Assembly: GCF_023169945.1 (NCBI RefSeq) | Contig: NZ_AP025591.1 | Span: 5,080,481 to 5,144,480, forward strand | Direction: 5' to 3' | DNA: 64,000 bases | DNA from: Anaeromyxobacter oryzae | Lineage (GTDB): Bacteria; Myxococcota; Myxococcia; Myxococcales; Anaeromyxobacteraceae | Part shown: positions 7,831-16,168 of the stretch, one piece after another | Layout of the letters: the number at the start of each line of letters is the position of its first letter | How positions within the stretch are numbered: the stretch's first letter is position 1 | Program-made: the position numbers and the translations under genes | Notes under the pieces: generated by a model | What the model was told of the DNA's origin: nothing | What the model saw: the letters and a program-made list of their open reading frames with translations, nothing else | The model's database searches: none

Positions 7831-9308
7831 GCCGGATCCACCGGCCGCAGGACGGTCTCGACCAGCGCGTCGCGGTGGGCGAGCGCCTCCGCCGCGACCT
7901 CGTACGGCGCCACCACCTCGGCGCCGAGCATCACCTCGAGCGGCCGCCCGACCTCGCTCCGCCACGTCCCGCCACGGTCCACGAGCGACGCGCCGAGGAG
8001 CGCGCCGAGGGCGCGCCCGACGATCTGCTCCACGTACGCGCCGCGCTCGTCGGCGGGGACGCCGGCGAGATCGGGCTCCAGCACGAGCGCCGCCGCCTCG
8101 TCGTGCGACCGGGCGAGCGTCGCCGCGAGCGCACGCAGGGCGGCGTCGGGTGTCGCGGCGCCGCCGTACGCGCGCGAGATCCGTGCTGCGTGCCGGCGGC
8201 TCTCCTCGACGAGCCGCGGCCCGAAGACGCGGACCGCGACGTCGGGCCACGTGACCGGCTCGAGGTGCTCGCCCGGCGCCGCGCGCGCCGTGAGCGTGGC
8301 CGTCAGCTCGCGCTCGAGCCGCTCCGCGTTCGCGAGCAGGCTCCGCGCGGGGCGATCGTCGACGGGCGCGGTCGCCGCGCCGAGCGCGCGGAGGGCGGTG
8401 ACCCGCTCCGCAAGAGAAGGATGGCTGTCGTACGGATCGGTCTGGCCGCCGGCGAGGGCGGCCTCGACGCGCGCGACGCGCCCCTGCGCCGCCAGCTCCT
8501 CCTCGTACGCGCGGAACCCGTCGTAGAGGTTGTACGGGCGGTGCCCGCACTCGAGGAGCGGCTGCACCTCCTCGGCGAGGAACGACCCGAAGAGCACTCC
8601 CGATCGGCTCGCGCGCTCGAGCGCGGCGATCTGCGCGGCGGCTCCCGCGACGGCGGCGCCGCAGCGGTCCGCGGCGAGCTCCTGCTGCCGGGACAGCCCC
8701 TGCGTGACCCGCAGGTACAGCACGAAGTAGAGCCGGAAGGGCGCGGAGATCCAGGTCCGGTCGAGCGACTCCACCACGCGGGCGATCGCCGCCCGCGTCC
8801 GGTACGCCAGGCCGCCGAGCCGGGTATCGCCGCCGGCGTGGTGACCGAGCTCGTGCGCGAGCGTCCCCTCGAGCTGCGACACCGTCTGCACCGCGAGCAG
8901 CCCGAGGCCGACCCCGACGACCCGGCGCGCGCCGAAGCCGAGGAACCCGCCGACCTCCGCGACGTAGGCGTTGACGTCGGGGACGAGGTAGACGTGTCGC
9001 GGCATCGACGTCCCGAGCCGCGCGGCCACGCGCCGGATGAGCGCGAGGAGCTCCGGCTGATCGGCCGGGAGCACCTCGGGGCCGGGCGGCTCGAAGCGCG
9101 GTGCCCGGACCAGGAACGTGCCGCGCACGACGAACGCGGCGAGCGCGGCGAGCAGGAAGTCGCCGGGGACGAGGCCGGCGCCGCCGCGCCAGCGCGAGAC
9201 CGGGATCCAGAGGAGCGCCGCCGCGACCGCGAGCGCGGCCAGGTAGAACCCGGCGAGCAGGGCGAGCGCGAGGAGCGCGCGGGCGGCGAGGGACGGGGCG
9301 CGAGGCAC
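7827..9308 (-). CDS. M48 family membrane metalloprotease
   Basis: This 493-residue protein has two N-terminal membrane segments (about residues 8-35 and 48-65). They are followed by a zinc peptidase domain with HELGHH at residues 152-157 and the third zinc ligand in RQQELAADR. This is the M48 (HtpX/Ste24-like) arrangement, so the product probably degrades or processes membrane or surface proteins. A C-terminal region of about 200 residues shows no motif I can name. The GTG at 9308 is preceded by GGAGGTG; an upstream in-frame ATG at 9353 lacks a ribosome site. The gene is flanked by HNH fragments downstream and by a repeat-rich gap upstream, with no operon partner. Confidence 0.85.
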   Translation of the reverse strand: MPRAPSLAARALLALALLAGFYLAALAVAAALLWIPVSRWRGGAGLVPGDFLLAALAAFVVRGTFLVRAPRFEPPGPEVLPADQPELLALIRRVAARLGTSMPRHVYLVPDVNAYVAEVGGFLGFGARRVVGVGLGLLAVQTVSQLEGTLAHELGHHAGGDTRLGGLAYRTRAAIARVVESLDRTWISAPFRLYFVLYLRVTQGLSRQQELAADRCGAAVAGAAAQIAALERASRSGVLFGSFLAEEVQPLLECGHRPYNLYDGFRAYEEELAAQGRVARVEAALAGGQTDPYDSHPSLAERVTALRALGAATAPVDDRPARSLLANAERLERELTATLTARAAPGEHLEPVTWPDVAVRVFGPRLVEESRRHAARISRAYGGAATPDAALRALAATLARSHDEAAALVLEPDLAGVPADERGAYVEQIVGRALGALLGASLVDRGGTWRSEVGRPLEVMLGAEVVAPYEVAAEALAHRDALVETVLRPVDPA

Positions 9309-9386
9309 GACCACCTCCGCAGGATGGTAGCCGCCCGCTCCGCGCGCGGCCACCCGCCTCGCGCGGTCCGCGCGAAGGGCGCCGAG

Positions 9387-9437
9387 GACCGCTCGCGCGC
9401 CCGCGAAGGCGGGCGCGAGCGGTCACGGGCCCCCGCG
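9387..9437. repeat. 51-bp hairpin-containing direct repeat, copy 1
   Basis: An exact 51-bp match to 9533-9583. Most of the unit is a long imperfect palindrome (gaccgctcgcgc... against ...gcgcgagcggtc) around a gaag loop. It is followed by related but diverged sequence (ggggtggggc, then a cggc-tt-gccggcgggg-like stretch), so the pair forms a degenerate tandem repeat of about 146 bp. Confidence 0.85.
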
Positions 9438-9532
9438 CTGGGGTGGGGCTGTCGATGGGAAAGCGTCCGCTACGCGGACCGCTCGGCTTCGCCGGCGGGG
9501 TGGCACGCCCGCGCGCGAAGCGCGCCGCGGGG

Positions 9533-9583
9533 GACCGCTCGCGCGCCCGCGAAGGCGGGCGCGAGCGGTCACGGGCCCCCGCG
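9533..9583. repeat. 51-bp hairpin-containing direct repeat, copy 2
   Basis: Identical to 9387-9437. It is followed by a second, diverged copy of the downstream unit that ends in gcggcacgccccgc just before the terminator-like hairpin at 9646. It looks like a local duplication of an interspersed palindromic element. Confidence 0.85.
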
Positions 9584-9636
9584 AGCAGGGGTGGGGCCCC
9601 GACGGCTCTGCCGGCGGGGCGGGGCGGCACGCCCCG

Positions 9637-9669
9637 CATAAAAGAGAGGCGGCCCTCGCGAGCCGCCTC
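9637..9669 (-). terminator. Orphan intrinsic terminator-like hairpin
   Basis: Perfect 8-bp stem gaggcggc (9646-9653) and gccgcctc (9662-9669) around an 8-nt loop. Read leftwards the stem is followed by TCTTTTATG, a T-rich tail that is rare in this GC-rich window. No leftward gene ends here: the nearest leftward gene begins further on, at 9308. The hairpin may end a short unannotated transcript from 9670-9990. Confidence 0.5.
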
Positions 9670-9994
9670 CACGGAGCTTCGCTTCACCATCCGCGGCGGT
9701 CTCCGGGGAGCCAGGAGGCCCGTGTTCCCGTCGCCGCCCACGAGCAGCGGAGCGAAACTCCGCCTGCGACGCCCGCCTTCCACCCCCGCGCAGCTTCGCG
9801 TCGGTGGGCGGTGTGGGTGCCGCGACAGAAACGTGGGCAGGCCGCGACCCGGCTGCAAGGGCACTCGCGACGACCGCGTGGGGAGGCGCACGGCCGGGCG
9901 GGCCGCTGCGGCGCGGCATCGATCGGCCGCGCTGTGTCGTCTCTGACGCCGCTCAATCCGTGCACCGCGCGCGCTCTGCTACCGTGCGCGTGCG

Positions 9995-11254
9995 ATGCTC
10001 ACGCGCCGCCTCGCGCTCGCCCTCGCGGTCGCCCTGCTCGCGCGGCCCCGCACTGCCGCCGCGCAGTTCGACGGCACGCAGGCGCTCGACACCTACGGCG
10101 GGCCCACCATCACGAACGGGCGGGTGGTCGGGCTCGCCGGCGCGTACGCCGGCGTCGCCGAGGGCCTCGCCGGCGTCCCGTCGAACCCGGCCGCGGTCGC
10201 GCACCGCCGCCGTCACCTCGACCGGCCCTGGGATCTGGACGGCGTGCTCACGTGGTACCTGCCGCCGCCCGGCGACGTCGCGGGTCAGGACCTCGACAAC
10301 GACGGTCGCCTCGACGGCGGGCTCGCGGCGCGGTCGAGCGCGGAGCTGGGCGGCGGTCTCCAGGCCGGTCGCCTCGGCGCCGGGATCCTCGCCCGCGGCT
10401 GGAGCACGACGGCGGTCCACGCGGACGGGCGGCGCGTCCAGCTCGACACCGCCGACACCTGGGTCGCCCTCGGCTGGTCTGGATGGCAGGACTCGCTCGT
10501 CCTCGGCGCCGCCGCGACCACCGGCCGCGGCACGCTCACCGCGCTCGCCGCGACCGGCGTCGTGGACGCGCGGCTGCGCTACTCCTGCGAGCGCCTCCGG
10601 CTCGGCGCGCTCTGGCGTCCGCGCGGCCTCCCCTTCCGCCTCGGGCTCGCCTACGATCCCGGCGCGCGCGCCCGGCCCGACACCGACCGGGCGGCGTTCC
10701 CCGTCCGGACCCCCGCCGCGCTCGTGTACCCGTGGAGCGTCTCCGCCGGCGCGTCCGCCTGGCTGGGTGCGAACGCGCGCCGCTACAACGAGCCGCCGCC
10801 GATCGCGCTCGCCGTCCACCCGGAGTGGGGCGAGGGCCCGGACTGGGAGCCCGCCGCTCGACGCCCGGTCCTCGTGACGGCGCAGGTGGACGTGATCGGG
10901 CCGGTCGCGAACGCGGTCGGACTCGAGAGCACGCTCGTCGACGGCGCCCCCGCGCTCGCGTCCGGCCGGCGACCGAGCCTGGCGCTCCGCGCCGGCGCCG
11001 AGTGGGAGATCCTGCCGGACTGGATCCGCGTCCGCGGCGGGAGCTACGTCGAGCCGTCGCGGACCGGGGCCGCGCCCCGCTGGCACGGGACGTTCGGCGT
11101 CGAGCAACGGATCCCGTGCTGGCCGTGGGACGTCCAGCTCGCGCTCGGCGGGGACGTGGCGTCGCGCTACCGCAACGTCGCGCTGTCGCTCGGGTGGTGG
11201 AGCGATCTCGGACCGGTGCGCGCCGGCGCCGACCTCACGGGAGGAGCTCGATGA
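9995..11254 (+). CDS. Predicted outer-membrane beta-barrel protein (FadL/PorV-like)
   Basis: This 419-residue protein has a Sec signal peptide (residues 1-23, ending RTAAA before QFDG). Near residue 45 comes GLAGAYAGVAEG...GVPSNPAAVA, the opening hallmark of FadL/TodX and PorV-like barrels. The rest alternates short polar and hydrophobic stretches rich in Gly, Trp and Tyr, as expected of beta strands, and ends LSLGWWSDLGPVRAGADL. The probable location is the outer membrane, possibly for hydrophobic substrates; the substrate is unknown. The ATG at 9995 has no clear ribosome site and lies only about 10 bp after TACCGT. The 3' end overlaps the convergent methyltransferase gene by 20 bp. Confidence 0.65.
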   Translation: MLTRRLALALAVALLARPRTAAAQFDGTQALDTYGGPTITNGRVVGLAGAYAGVAEGLAGVPSNPAAVAHRRRHLDRPWDLDGVLTWYLPPPGDVAGQDLDNDGRLDGGLAARSSAELGGGLQAGRLGAGILARGWSTTAVHADGRRVQLDTADTWVALGWSGWQDSLVLGAAATTGRGTLTALAATGVVDARLRYSCERLRLGALWRPRGLPFRLGLAYDPGARARPDTDRAAFPVRTPAALVYPWSVSAGASAWLGANARRYNEPPPIALAVHPEWGEGPDWEPAARRPVLVTAQVDVIGPVANAVGLESTLVDGAPALASGRRPSLALRAGAEWEILPDWIRVRGGSYVEPSRTGAAPRWHGTFGVEQRIPCWPWDVQLALGGDVASRYRNVALSLGWWSDLGPVRAGADLTGGAR

Positions 11255-11900
11255 CCCTGGCGCTCCGCACGGGCGCGTCCTCGATCTCCACGGTCGTCGG
11301 CACGACGTGGACGGCGCGGACCGTGAACCCGTTCCCGGGCGCGTACGCGCGCCCGGCATCGCCCGCCAGCACCCGGACGCCGCGCGCCGCGAGCGTCCTG
11401 AACCAGGCGATCGCGCGCGCCGCGAGGACGCGCTCGTAGAAGACGTCGCCGGCGAGGAGCACGTCCACCCCATCGAGCCGATCGTCGATCGGATCGCCGG
11501 CGCGGAAGGGGAGCGCGATCCCGTTCAGCGCCGCGTTCAGCCCCACGGCCGCCGCGCAGAACGGGTCGAGATCGCAGGCGACCACCTCGGCCGCGCCCGC
11601 CCGCGCCGCGGCGAGCGCCACGAGCCCGCTCCCGGTGGCGAAGTCGAAGACGCGGCGCCCCGCGACGAGCGCGGGTGCGTCGAGGATCGTCCGCGCGAGC
11701 GCCTGGCCGCCGGCCCACGGGAACGCCCAGTAGGGCGAGTCGTCCCAGCCGGCGAGCTCCGCCGCCGTGGCATGCCAGAGCGGGGTCAGCTCCGTCGCCT
11801 GGTAGAGACGCAGCTCCGGCACGAGCGGCACCGGCGCCGGCGCGGTCCGCGCCCGCACGAACGCGGCGAGCTCCTCGGCGGTGCGGGGGTGAGCGGACAC
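11235..11900 (-). CDS. Class I SAM-dependent methyltransferase, ETF-beta lysine methyltransferase-like
   Basis: This 221-residue protein has a Rossmann SAM-binding motif, VFDFATGSGLVALAAARAG, preceded by PYWAFPWAGGQALAR. That preceding block is typical of the METTL20/ETFBKMT group, whose members methylate lysines of the electron transfer flavoprotein beta subunit. The acidic strand end VVACDLDP and the post-motif DVLLAGDVFYE are present. The target here is not proven. The GTG at 11900 is preceded by AAGGTGG; a TTG further upstream has no ribosome site. It is the last gene of a leftward run from 15143, and its stop lies inside the end of the convergent barrel gene. Confidence 0.75.
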   Translation of the reverse strand: MSAHPRTAEELAAFVRARTAPAPVPLVPELRLYQATELTPLWHATAAELAGWDDSPYWAFPWAGGQALARTILDAPALVAGRRVFDFATGSGLVALAAARAGAAEVVACDLDPFCAAAVGLNAALNGIALPFRAGDPIDDRLDGVDVLLAGDVFYERVLAARAIAWFRTLAARGVRVLAGDAGRAYAPGNGFTVRAVHVVPTTVEIEDAPVRSARVIELLP

Positions 11901-11958
11901 GGGAGCCACCTTCCGCTCCGGACCGGGCGCGGTCAAGCGGGCGCTAGACGCGCACCCG

Positions 11959-12549
11959 CTACACGTCCGCCGAGCGCAGCACCGACCGGAGCCGGTCGAG
12001 CAGCTCGGTCCGGATCGCCGCGGCCGCCTCGAGCCGCTCGCGGGCCCCGGCGCGGAGCCGGCGCTTCTCCTCGCCGTCGGGCTCGCTGCGCGAGGCCCAG
12101 TACCGCCCGTGCGCGTCCGACCACGCGTCGGCGAGGGCGCGGGCCCGGGCGCCGGTGTCGGCGTCGAGGAGGCACTCCGCCGAGGCCGTCGCGCGCATCA
12201 GCTTCGGGAAGAGCGCCGCGAGCGTGCGCGCGGTCCGCGCCTCGTGGGCGAGGAACGACCGCCGCCGCTCGTCGCGGGTCGCGTCCTCGTCGAGCGCGAG
12301 GTCGTGGTACGGCAGCACGAGATCCCCGAGCGCCTGCTCGAAGGCGGCCGCCTCGCCCCAGAGGCGCACCGCGGCCTCGACACGGCGTCCGTGCAGCGCG
12401 CCGAGCACGATGCCGCGCGCGTCGAGGCGGGCCGTGAGCGCCTGGAGCCGGCGCTGAGTGACGTAGCTCCAGATCGCGGAGAAGAGCCCCCCGGCCGCGG
12501 CGAGCGCGACGCCGGGCACGACGAGACCGTGAAGCTCGAGATCGCTCAC
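11959..12549 (-). CDS. Hypothetical membrane-anchored protein
   Basis: This 196-residue protein is not assigned to a family. One N-terminal membrane helix (about residues 9-28) is followed by a basic stretch, TQRRLQALTARL. The remainder is a mostly helical, charged domain rich in Ala, Arg and Glu that probably faces the cytoplasm. GTG start at 12549, with GGGAGG about 10 bp upstream. It lies between the ChaN-type lipoprotein gene (75-bp gap) and the methyltransferase gene (58-bp gap) and is probably co-transcribed with them. No motif suggests a function. Confidence 0.6.
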   Translation of the reverse strand: MSDLELHGLVVPGVALAAAGGLFSAIWSYVTQRRLQALTARLDARGIVLGALHGRRVEAAVRLWGEAAAFEQALGDLVLPYHDLALDEDATRDERRRSFLAHEARTARTLAALFPKLMRATASAECLLDADTGARARALADAWSDAHGRYWASRSEPDGEEKRRLRAGARERLEAAAAIRTELLDRLRSVLRSADV

Positions 12550-12624
12550 CCCGGGCGAACCTCCCCGGCGCCCTCGCGGCGCCGCGGACGAGAGCGTAGC
12601 AGGGCGGGCGGACGCCGGGGCCGA

Positions 12625-13671
12625 CTAAGGAGCCTTCGGCGGCTCCGCCGGCGCGGGTTTGCCCTGGGGCGCGGACTTCCTCGAGCGCATCTTCGCCCGC
12701 AGCCCCTCGCACGGATCCTCGCGCTCGGCACCGGGCGTGAACACGACGAAGTCGAACGGCAGCGCGCCGTGCTCGTCGTCCTCCGCGTACTCGGCGGGCG
12801 CGCGGTGATCGGGGGTGACCTCCCGGAACGCGAGCGACACGACGGGACCGCCCTCGCCCGCGAGGTACGCGGGGACGCCGCGATCGAGCCGCGCGTGCTG
12901 GGAGCCGCACACGAGCACCGCCCCGCCCGGAGCGCCGGCCGCGAGCACCGACTCGGCCATCTGCGCGTCGCGGGCGCGCTGGCCGAGGATCATCGGATCC
13001 ATCTGCGTCTCCGGCAGCTCCCCGCAGTGCGCCTCCTCCATCTCCTTCCGGAGCGCCTCGCGCTCCGCCGGCGAGGGCGGCCCGAGCTTCGCGATCCGCG
13101 CGGCGACGGCGGGTGGCAGCGCCTTCTCGCCGTCCATCACCACCCGGCGGACGTCCTTGCGCGGCAGGTTCGCACCGATGACCCGCAGCTTGGCGTCGAC
13201 CGCGGCGACGAACACGGGCCGGTACATCTCGAACTCCGGCCAGCCGCTCCTGTCCCACTGGACCGCGGCCGCGAGGGCGTCGGCGGTCGGTTGCGGCACG
13301 GCGAGCGCCGCGTCGATCGTGGGCTGCTGCTCGACCGAGAGCATCTCGAAGGCGACGGCGGGCGTGCGGCCCGCGCCATCGAGGGCGCGCACGAGCCGCG
13401 CCTGGAGGACGTGGTGATCGGCGTTGTCGTGGGTCTCGCCGAGCAGGACGGTGCGCGCGCCGGCGAGCGCCGCCACGAGCGTGGCCTCGTCCACGAACCG
13501 CTGACCGCGGACGTCCCAGATCTTCCCCGCGAGCGGGTGATCCTGGTGGAGCGGGCTCAGCCAGCCGCGCCCGGGGGCGAGCGGCTGGGACACGAGCATC
13601 GCCCGCGAGGGGGCGCAGGCGGCGACGAGCGCGGCGAGGAGCAGGGCGGTCGGGGGGGCGCGGCGCGGCAT
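12625..13671 (-). CDS. ChaN family lipoprotein (haem/iron-associated)
   Basis: This 348-residue protein has a lipoprotein signal peptide (Cys19 in LLLAALVAACAP). The ChaN-family domain carries LLGETHDNADHH (residues 77-87), VAFEMLSVEQQP, and VLVCGSQHARLDRGVP near the C-terminal third. ChaN-like lipoproteins bind haem in characterised members and are linked to iron uptake, probably at the outer membrane. The C-terminus is a Lys/Pro/Ala-rich tail. The ATG at 13671 is the natural start for the signal peptide. Neighbours are a TPR protein upstream (45-bp gap) and a membrane protein downstream. The family call is good; a haem role here is inferred. Confidence 0.82.
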   Translation of the reverse strand: MPRRAPPTALLLAALVAACAPSRAMLVSQPLAPGRGWLSPLHQDHPLAGKIWDVRGQRFVDEATLVAALAGARTVLLGETHDNADHHVLQARLVRALDGAGRTPAVAFEMLSVEQQPTIDAALAVPQPTADALAAAVQWDRSGWPEFEMYRPVFVAAVDAKLRVIGANLPRKDVRRVVMDGEKALPPAVAARIAKLGPPSPAEREALRKEMEEAHCGELPETQMDPMILGQRARDAQMAESVLAAGAPGGAVLVCGSQHARLDRGVPAYLAGEGGPVVSLAFREVTPDHRAPAEYAEDDEHGALPFDFVVFTPGAEREDPCEGLRAKMRSRKSAPQGKPAPAEPPKAP

Positions 13672-13716
13672 GACTTCCAGATACGGCGCCGCGCGGCGCC
13701 AGTCGAGTCCCGCGCG

Positions 13717-14361
13717 CTACTTCTTGTTCGCGGGCGCCTGCGCCGGCGCCGGAGAAGGGGCGTGCGCCTCCATCTCCCGCAGGCCGTCCCGCGCCTGCGT
13801 CGCCTGCGGGCTGTTCGGGGCCGTGTCGATGACCTTCTGCCACGCCACCCGTGCCTTCGCCGCGTCGTGCAGGTCGTTCAGGTACACGACGCCCTCGTTG
13901 AAGAGGCTCTGGGTGTGCGTCGGATCGGCCTTGTTCGCCTTCTCGAAGTTCTCGATCGCGCGGTCGTACTGGCCGAGCGCGCGATACATGACGCCCTGAT
14001 CCGTGAGGACGTTCGGATCGTTCGGCTTGAGCTCGAGCGCGCGCCCGTAGGCCTCGACCGACTTCTGGGGCTGCTCGCTGTCGAAGTAGGCGTTGCCGAG
14101 CGTGACCCACGCGTCGTGGTTCTTCGGGTCCTTCGCCACGACCTGCTGCAGCATCGGGATCTGCTGGAGCGCCTGGAGCTTGTTCGGGCTGGCGGGCGCG
14201 GCACCCTGCGGCGGCATGCCGCCCATCGGGGGGAAGGCAGGCGCCTCCGCGATCGGCGTGGGGCCACGATCCATCTCCGCGCTCTTCGCGCCGGCCTTGT
14301 AGCCGATCGCGGCGCCGACGATGAGGCCGGCCACGAGGCCGAGCAGCGTATAGCGGTTCAC
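13717..14361 (-). CDS. Membrane-anchored TPR protein
   Basis: This 214-residue protein begins with one membrane helix containing GxxxG spacing (LLGLVAGLIVGAAIGYKAG). A Pro/Gly/Met-rich linker and then about three to four tetratricopeptide repeats follow (NHDAWVTLGNAYFDSEQ, DPNVLTDQGVMYRALGQYD, HTQSLFNEGVVYLNDL). The tail is Ala/Pro-rich. TPR domains bind partner proteins, so it is likely a scaffold at the inner membrane facing the periplasm. The GTG at 14361 is preceded by GGGAGG at good spacing. The frame stays open far upstream, but those codons lie across other genes and are not part of it. Confidence 0.8.
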   Translation of the reverse strand: MNRYTLLGLVAGLIVGAAIGYKAGAKSAEMDRGPTPIAEAPAFPPMGGMPPQGAAPASPNKLQALQQIPMLQQVVAKDPKNHDAWVTLGNAYFDSEQPQKSVEAYGRALELKPNDPNVLTDQGVMYRALGQYDRAIENFEKANKADPTHTQSLFNEGVVYLNDLHDAAKARVAWQKVIDTAPNSPQATQARDGLREMEAHAPSPAPAQAPANKK

Positions 14362-14426
14362 GTCGAGACCTCCCGTTGGGGACCGCGAGAAAAAAGCACG
14401 TCTCGGCGCGCGGCGCCAGCGGTTCG

Positions 14427-15143
14427 TCACCGCGCCGCGGGGGGCCCCGAAGCGGCCGGGCGGACGCCCGCGAGGACGGCGAAGTGGTGCCACTTGAAGA
14501 CGCAGTCGACGGCGGTGAAGCCGAGCTCCCGGAGCCACCCGAGCTGCAGCGCGAGCGGCGCGAGGACGTCGACCTTCGTGCGCTCGAGGGCGGCGTCCAG
14601 GTCCGCCGGCGCGATGCCGGTGGCGCGGACGGCGGCGATCCAGAGCGCCCGGTCGCGGGCGGCGGCCGCCGGATCCTCCGCGAGGACGTTGTCCGCGTTC
14701 ACCAGGAGGCCGCCGGGGCGGAGCGCGGCGAGCGCGCGCGCGTACACCGCGCGCTTCTCCGGATCCGGGAGGTGGTGGATCGAGAGCGCCGACACGATCG
14801 CGTCCCACGGCCCCTCGAGCGGCGCGCGCACGTAGTCGCCGGCGCGGATCGCGACCCGCCCCGGCGCCGCGGCGTCGAACCGGGCGCGCGCGCGGGCGAG
14901 CATCTCGCCCGAGAAGTCGAGCAGGGTCGCCGTCGCGGCCGGGACCCGCCGGAGGATCTCGGCCGAGAGGAGCCCCGTCCCGGCGCCGAGGTCGAGGACG
15001 CGCGAGGGGCGGTCCGGAGGGAGGTGCGCTGCGACGAGGTCGGCCGCCGTGCCGTAGAAGCCGTCGAAGCAGGGGATGAGCCGCCGGCGGAGGGCGTCGT
15101 AGCCGTCCGCCGCGGCGTCGAAGACCTGCTTCACGTCGGGCAT
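14427..15143 (-). CDS. Class I SAM-dependent methyltransferase
   Basis: This 238-residue protein has motif I VLDLGAGTGLLSAEIL, the motif II-like ATLLDFSGEML and the post-motif VSALSIHHLPD. This is a type 11/25 small-molecule methyltransferase fold, often annotated as ubiquinone/menaquinone-type or trans-aconitate-like methyltransferase. Nothing identifies the substrate. ATG start at 15143, with only a weak AGGA ribosome site. It is the first gene of the leftward run ending at 11235 and is divergent from the dehydrogenase at 15301. The intervening 157 bp contain GAGGTCG-like short repeats. Confidence 0.78.
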   Translation of the reverse strand: MPDVKQVFDAAADGYDALRRRLIPCFDGFYGTAADLVAAHLPPDRPSRVLDLGAGTGLLSAEILRRVPAATATLLDFSGEMLARARARFDAAAPGRVAIRAGDYVRAPLEGPWDAIVSALSIHHLPDPEKRAVYARALAALRPGGLLVNADNVLAEDPAAAARDRALWIAAVRATGIAPADLDAALERTKVDVLAPLALQLGWLRELGFTAVDCVFKWHHFAVLAGVRPAASGPPAAR

Positions 15144-15300
15144 GGAGAGATCCTACCCGGGAACGGGGGCGAGGTCGGCGTCGAGGTGGAGGGCGGGGTC
15201 GAGGTCGGGGGGCCCCGGTCGCGCGGTCGCGCTCCCACCCGGGCCAGGCGCGTTCCGCGGCCTCCACTATCGTTCCCCCGGACCACGCCAGGAGGACCCG

Positions 15301-16011
15301 ATGCGCTTCACGGATCGAAACGTGCTCGTCGCCGGCGGCACCGGCGCGCTCGGCCAGGCGATCTCGCTCGCGTTCCTCGCGGAGGGCGCCCGCGTGACCG
15401 TCGCGGGGCGGCGCGCCAGCGAGGCCGACGGCCTCGCCCGCGCCGCGGGAAACGCGCGGGACCACCTCGTCTTCGTCTCGGCCGACGTGGCGGACCCGGC
15501 GCAGGCGGCCCACGCCGTCGCGGAGGCCGCGCGGGGCGGCTCGCTCGACGCCGTCGTCAACGCGGTCGGCGCCTGGGCGGGTGGCTCGCCGGTGTACGAG
15601 GAGGCGCCCGAGACCCTCGCCCGGATGATCGCGGCGAACCTCGCGCCCGGGCACGCGCTGCTCCGGGCCGCGCTGCCGCCGATGATCCGCCAGGGCGGCG
15701 GCGTCATCGTCGAGGTCGCGTCGCTCGCGGCGGTCGGCGCGCAGCCCGGGCAGGCCTCGTACGCCGCCTCCAAGGCAGCGGTGGTCGCGCTGTTCCTCGC
15801 CGCGGCGGACGAGGCGCGCGGCCGCGGCGTGCGGGTGAACGTGGTGCTGCCCGGGACGATGGACACGCCGGCGAACCGCGTGGCGATGCCGGACGCGGAC
15901 CGGCGCGGCTGGGCACGGACCGAGGACGTGGCGGCGGCGATCCTGTTCCTCTGCTCCGACGCGGCGCGGGCGGTGACCGGGGCGGCGATCCCCATCCGCG
16001 GCGCGGGATGA
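15301..16011 (+). CDS. SDR family oxidoreductase
   Basis: This 236-residue classical short-chain dehydrogenase/reductase has the nucleotide-binding GGTGALGQ near residue 12 and NAVGAWAGG in place of the usual NNAG. The catalytic serine is in VEVASLAAVG, with Tyr154 and Lys158 in SYAASK, and the protein ends with LPGTMDTPANR. The AGR sequence after strand 2 (VTVAGRRAS) suggests NADP(H). Substrate unknown. The ATG at 15301 is preceded by AGGAGG, and TATCGT at 15268-15273 could be a -10 element. It stands alone, 157 bp ahead of the PEP carboxylase gene. Confidence 0.85.
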   Translation: MRFTDRNVLVAGGTGALGQAISLAFLAEGARVTVAGRRASEADGLARAAGNARDHLVFVSADVADPAQAAHAVAEAARGGSLDAVVNAVGAWAGGSPVYEEAPETLARMIAANLAPGHALLRAALPPMIRQGGGVIVEVASLAAVGAQPGQASYAASKAAVVALFLAAADEARGRGVRVNVVLPGTMDTPANRVAMPDADRRGWARTEDVAAAILFLCSDAARAVTGAAIPIRGAG

Positions 16012-16168
16012 CGGCCGATGGAGGCGAGCGCGGTGCCGGTGCCGGCCGCGCGCGATCGGGTAGGAGCCCGTCACCGCACGCCGGGGCTGATCGCCCGCCC
16101 GTCCCCCCGGAACGGGTGCCGCGCCACGCCGCTTTGACGCCGGGCCCGCCGCCTCGCAGGAGAGGGGG

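Larger units (their letters stand above)
9309..9994. other. Repeat-rich intergenic region without a supported gene
   Basis: This 686-bp gap between two divergent genes holds an imperfect tandem duplication (unit about 146 bp, 9387-9640) and a terminator-like hairpin at 9646-9669. The sequence 9670-9990 has no convincing coding pattern. A possible TACCGT -10 hexamer lies at 9980-9985, just before the barrel-protein gene. Confidence 0.7.

Noticed and set aside
9684..9965. Small leftward open frame ahead of the orphan terminator
   Set aside because: No ribosome site and an unconvincing composition. A non-coding transcript is at least as likely.
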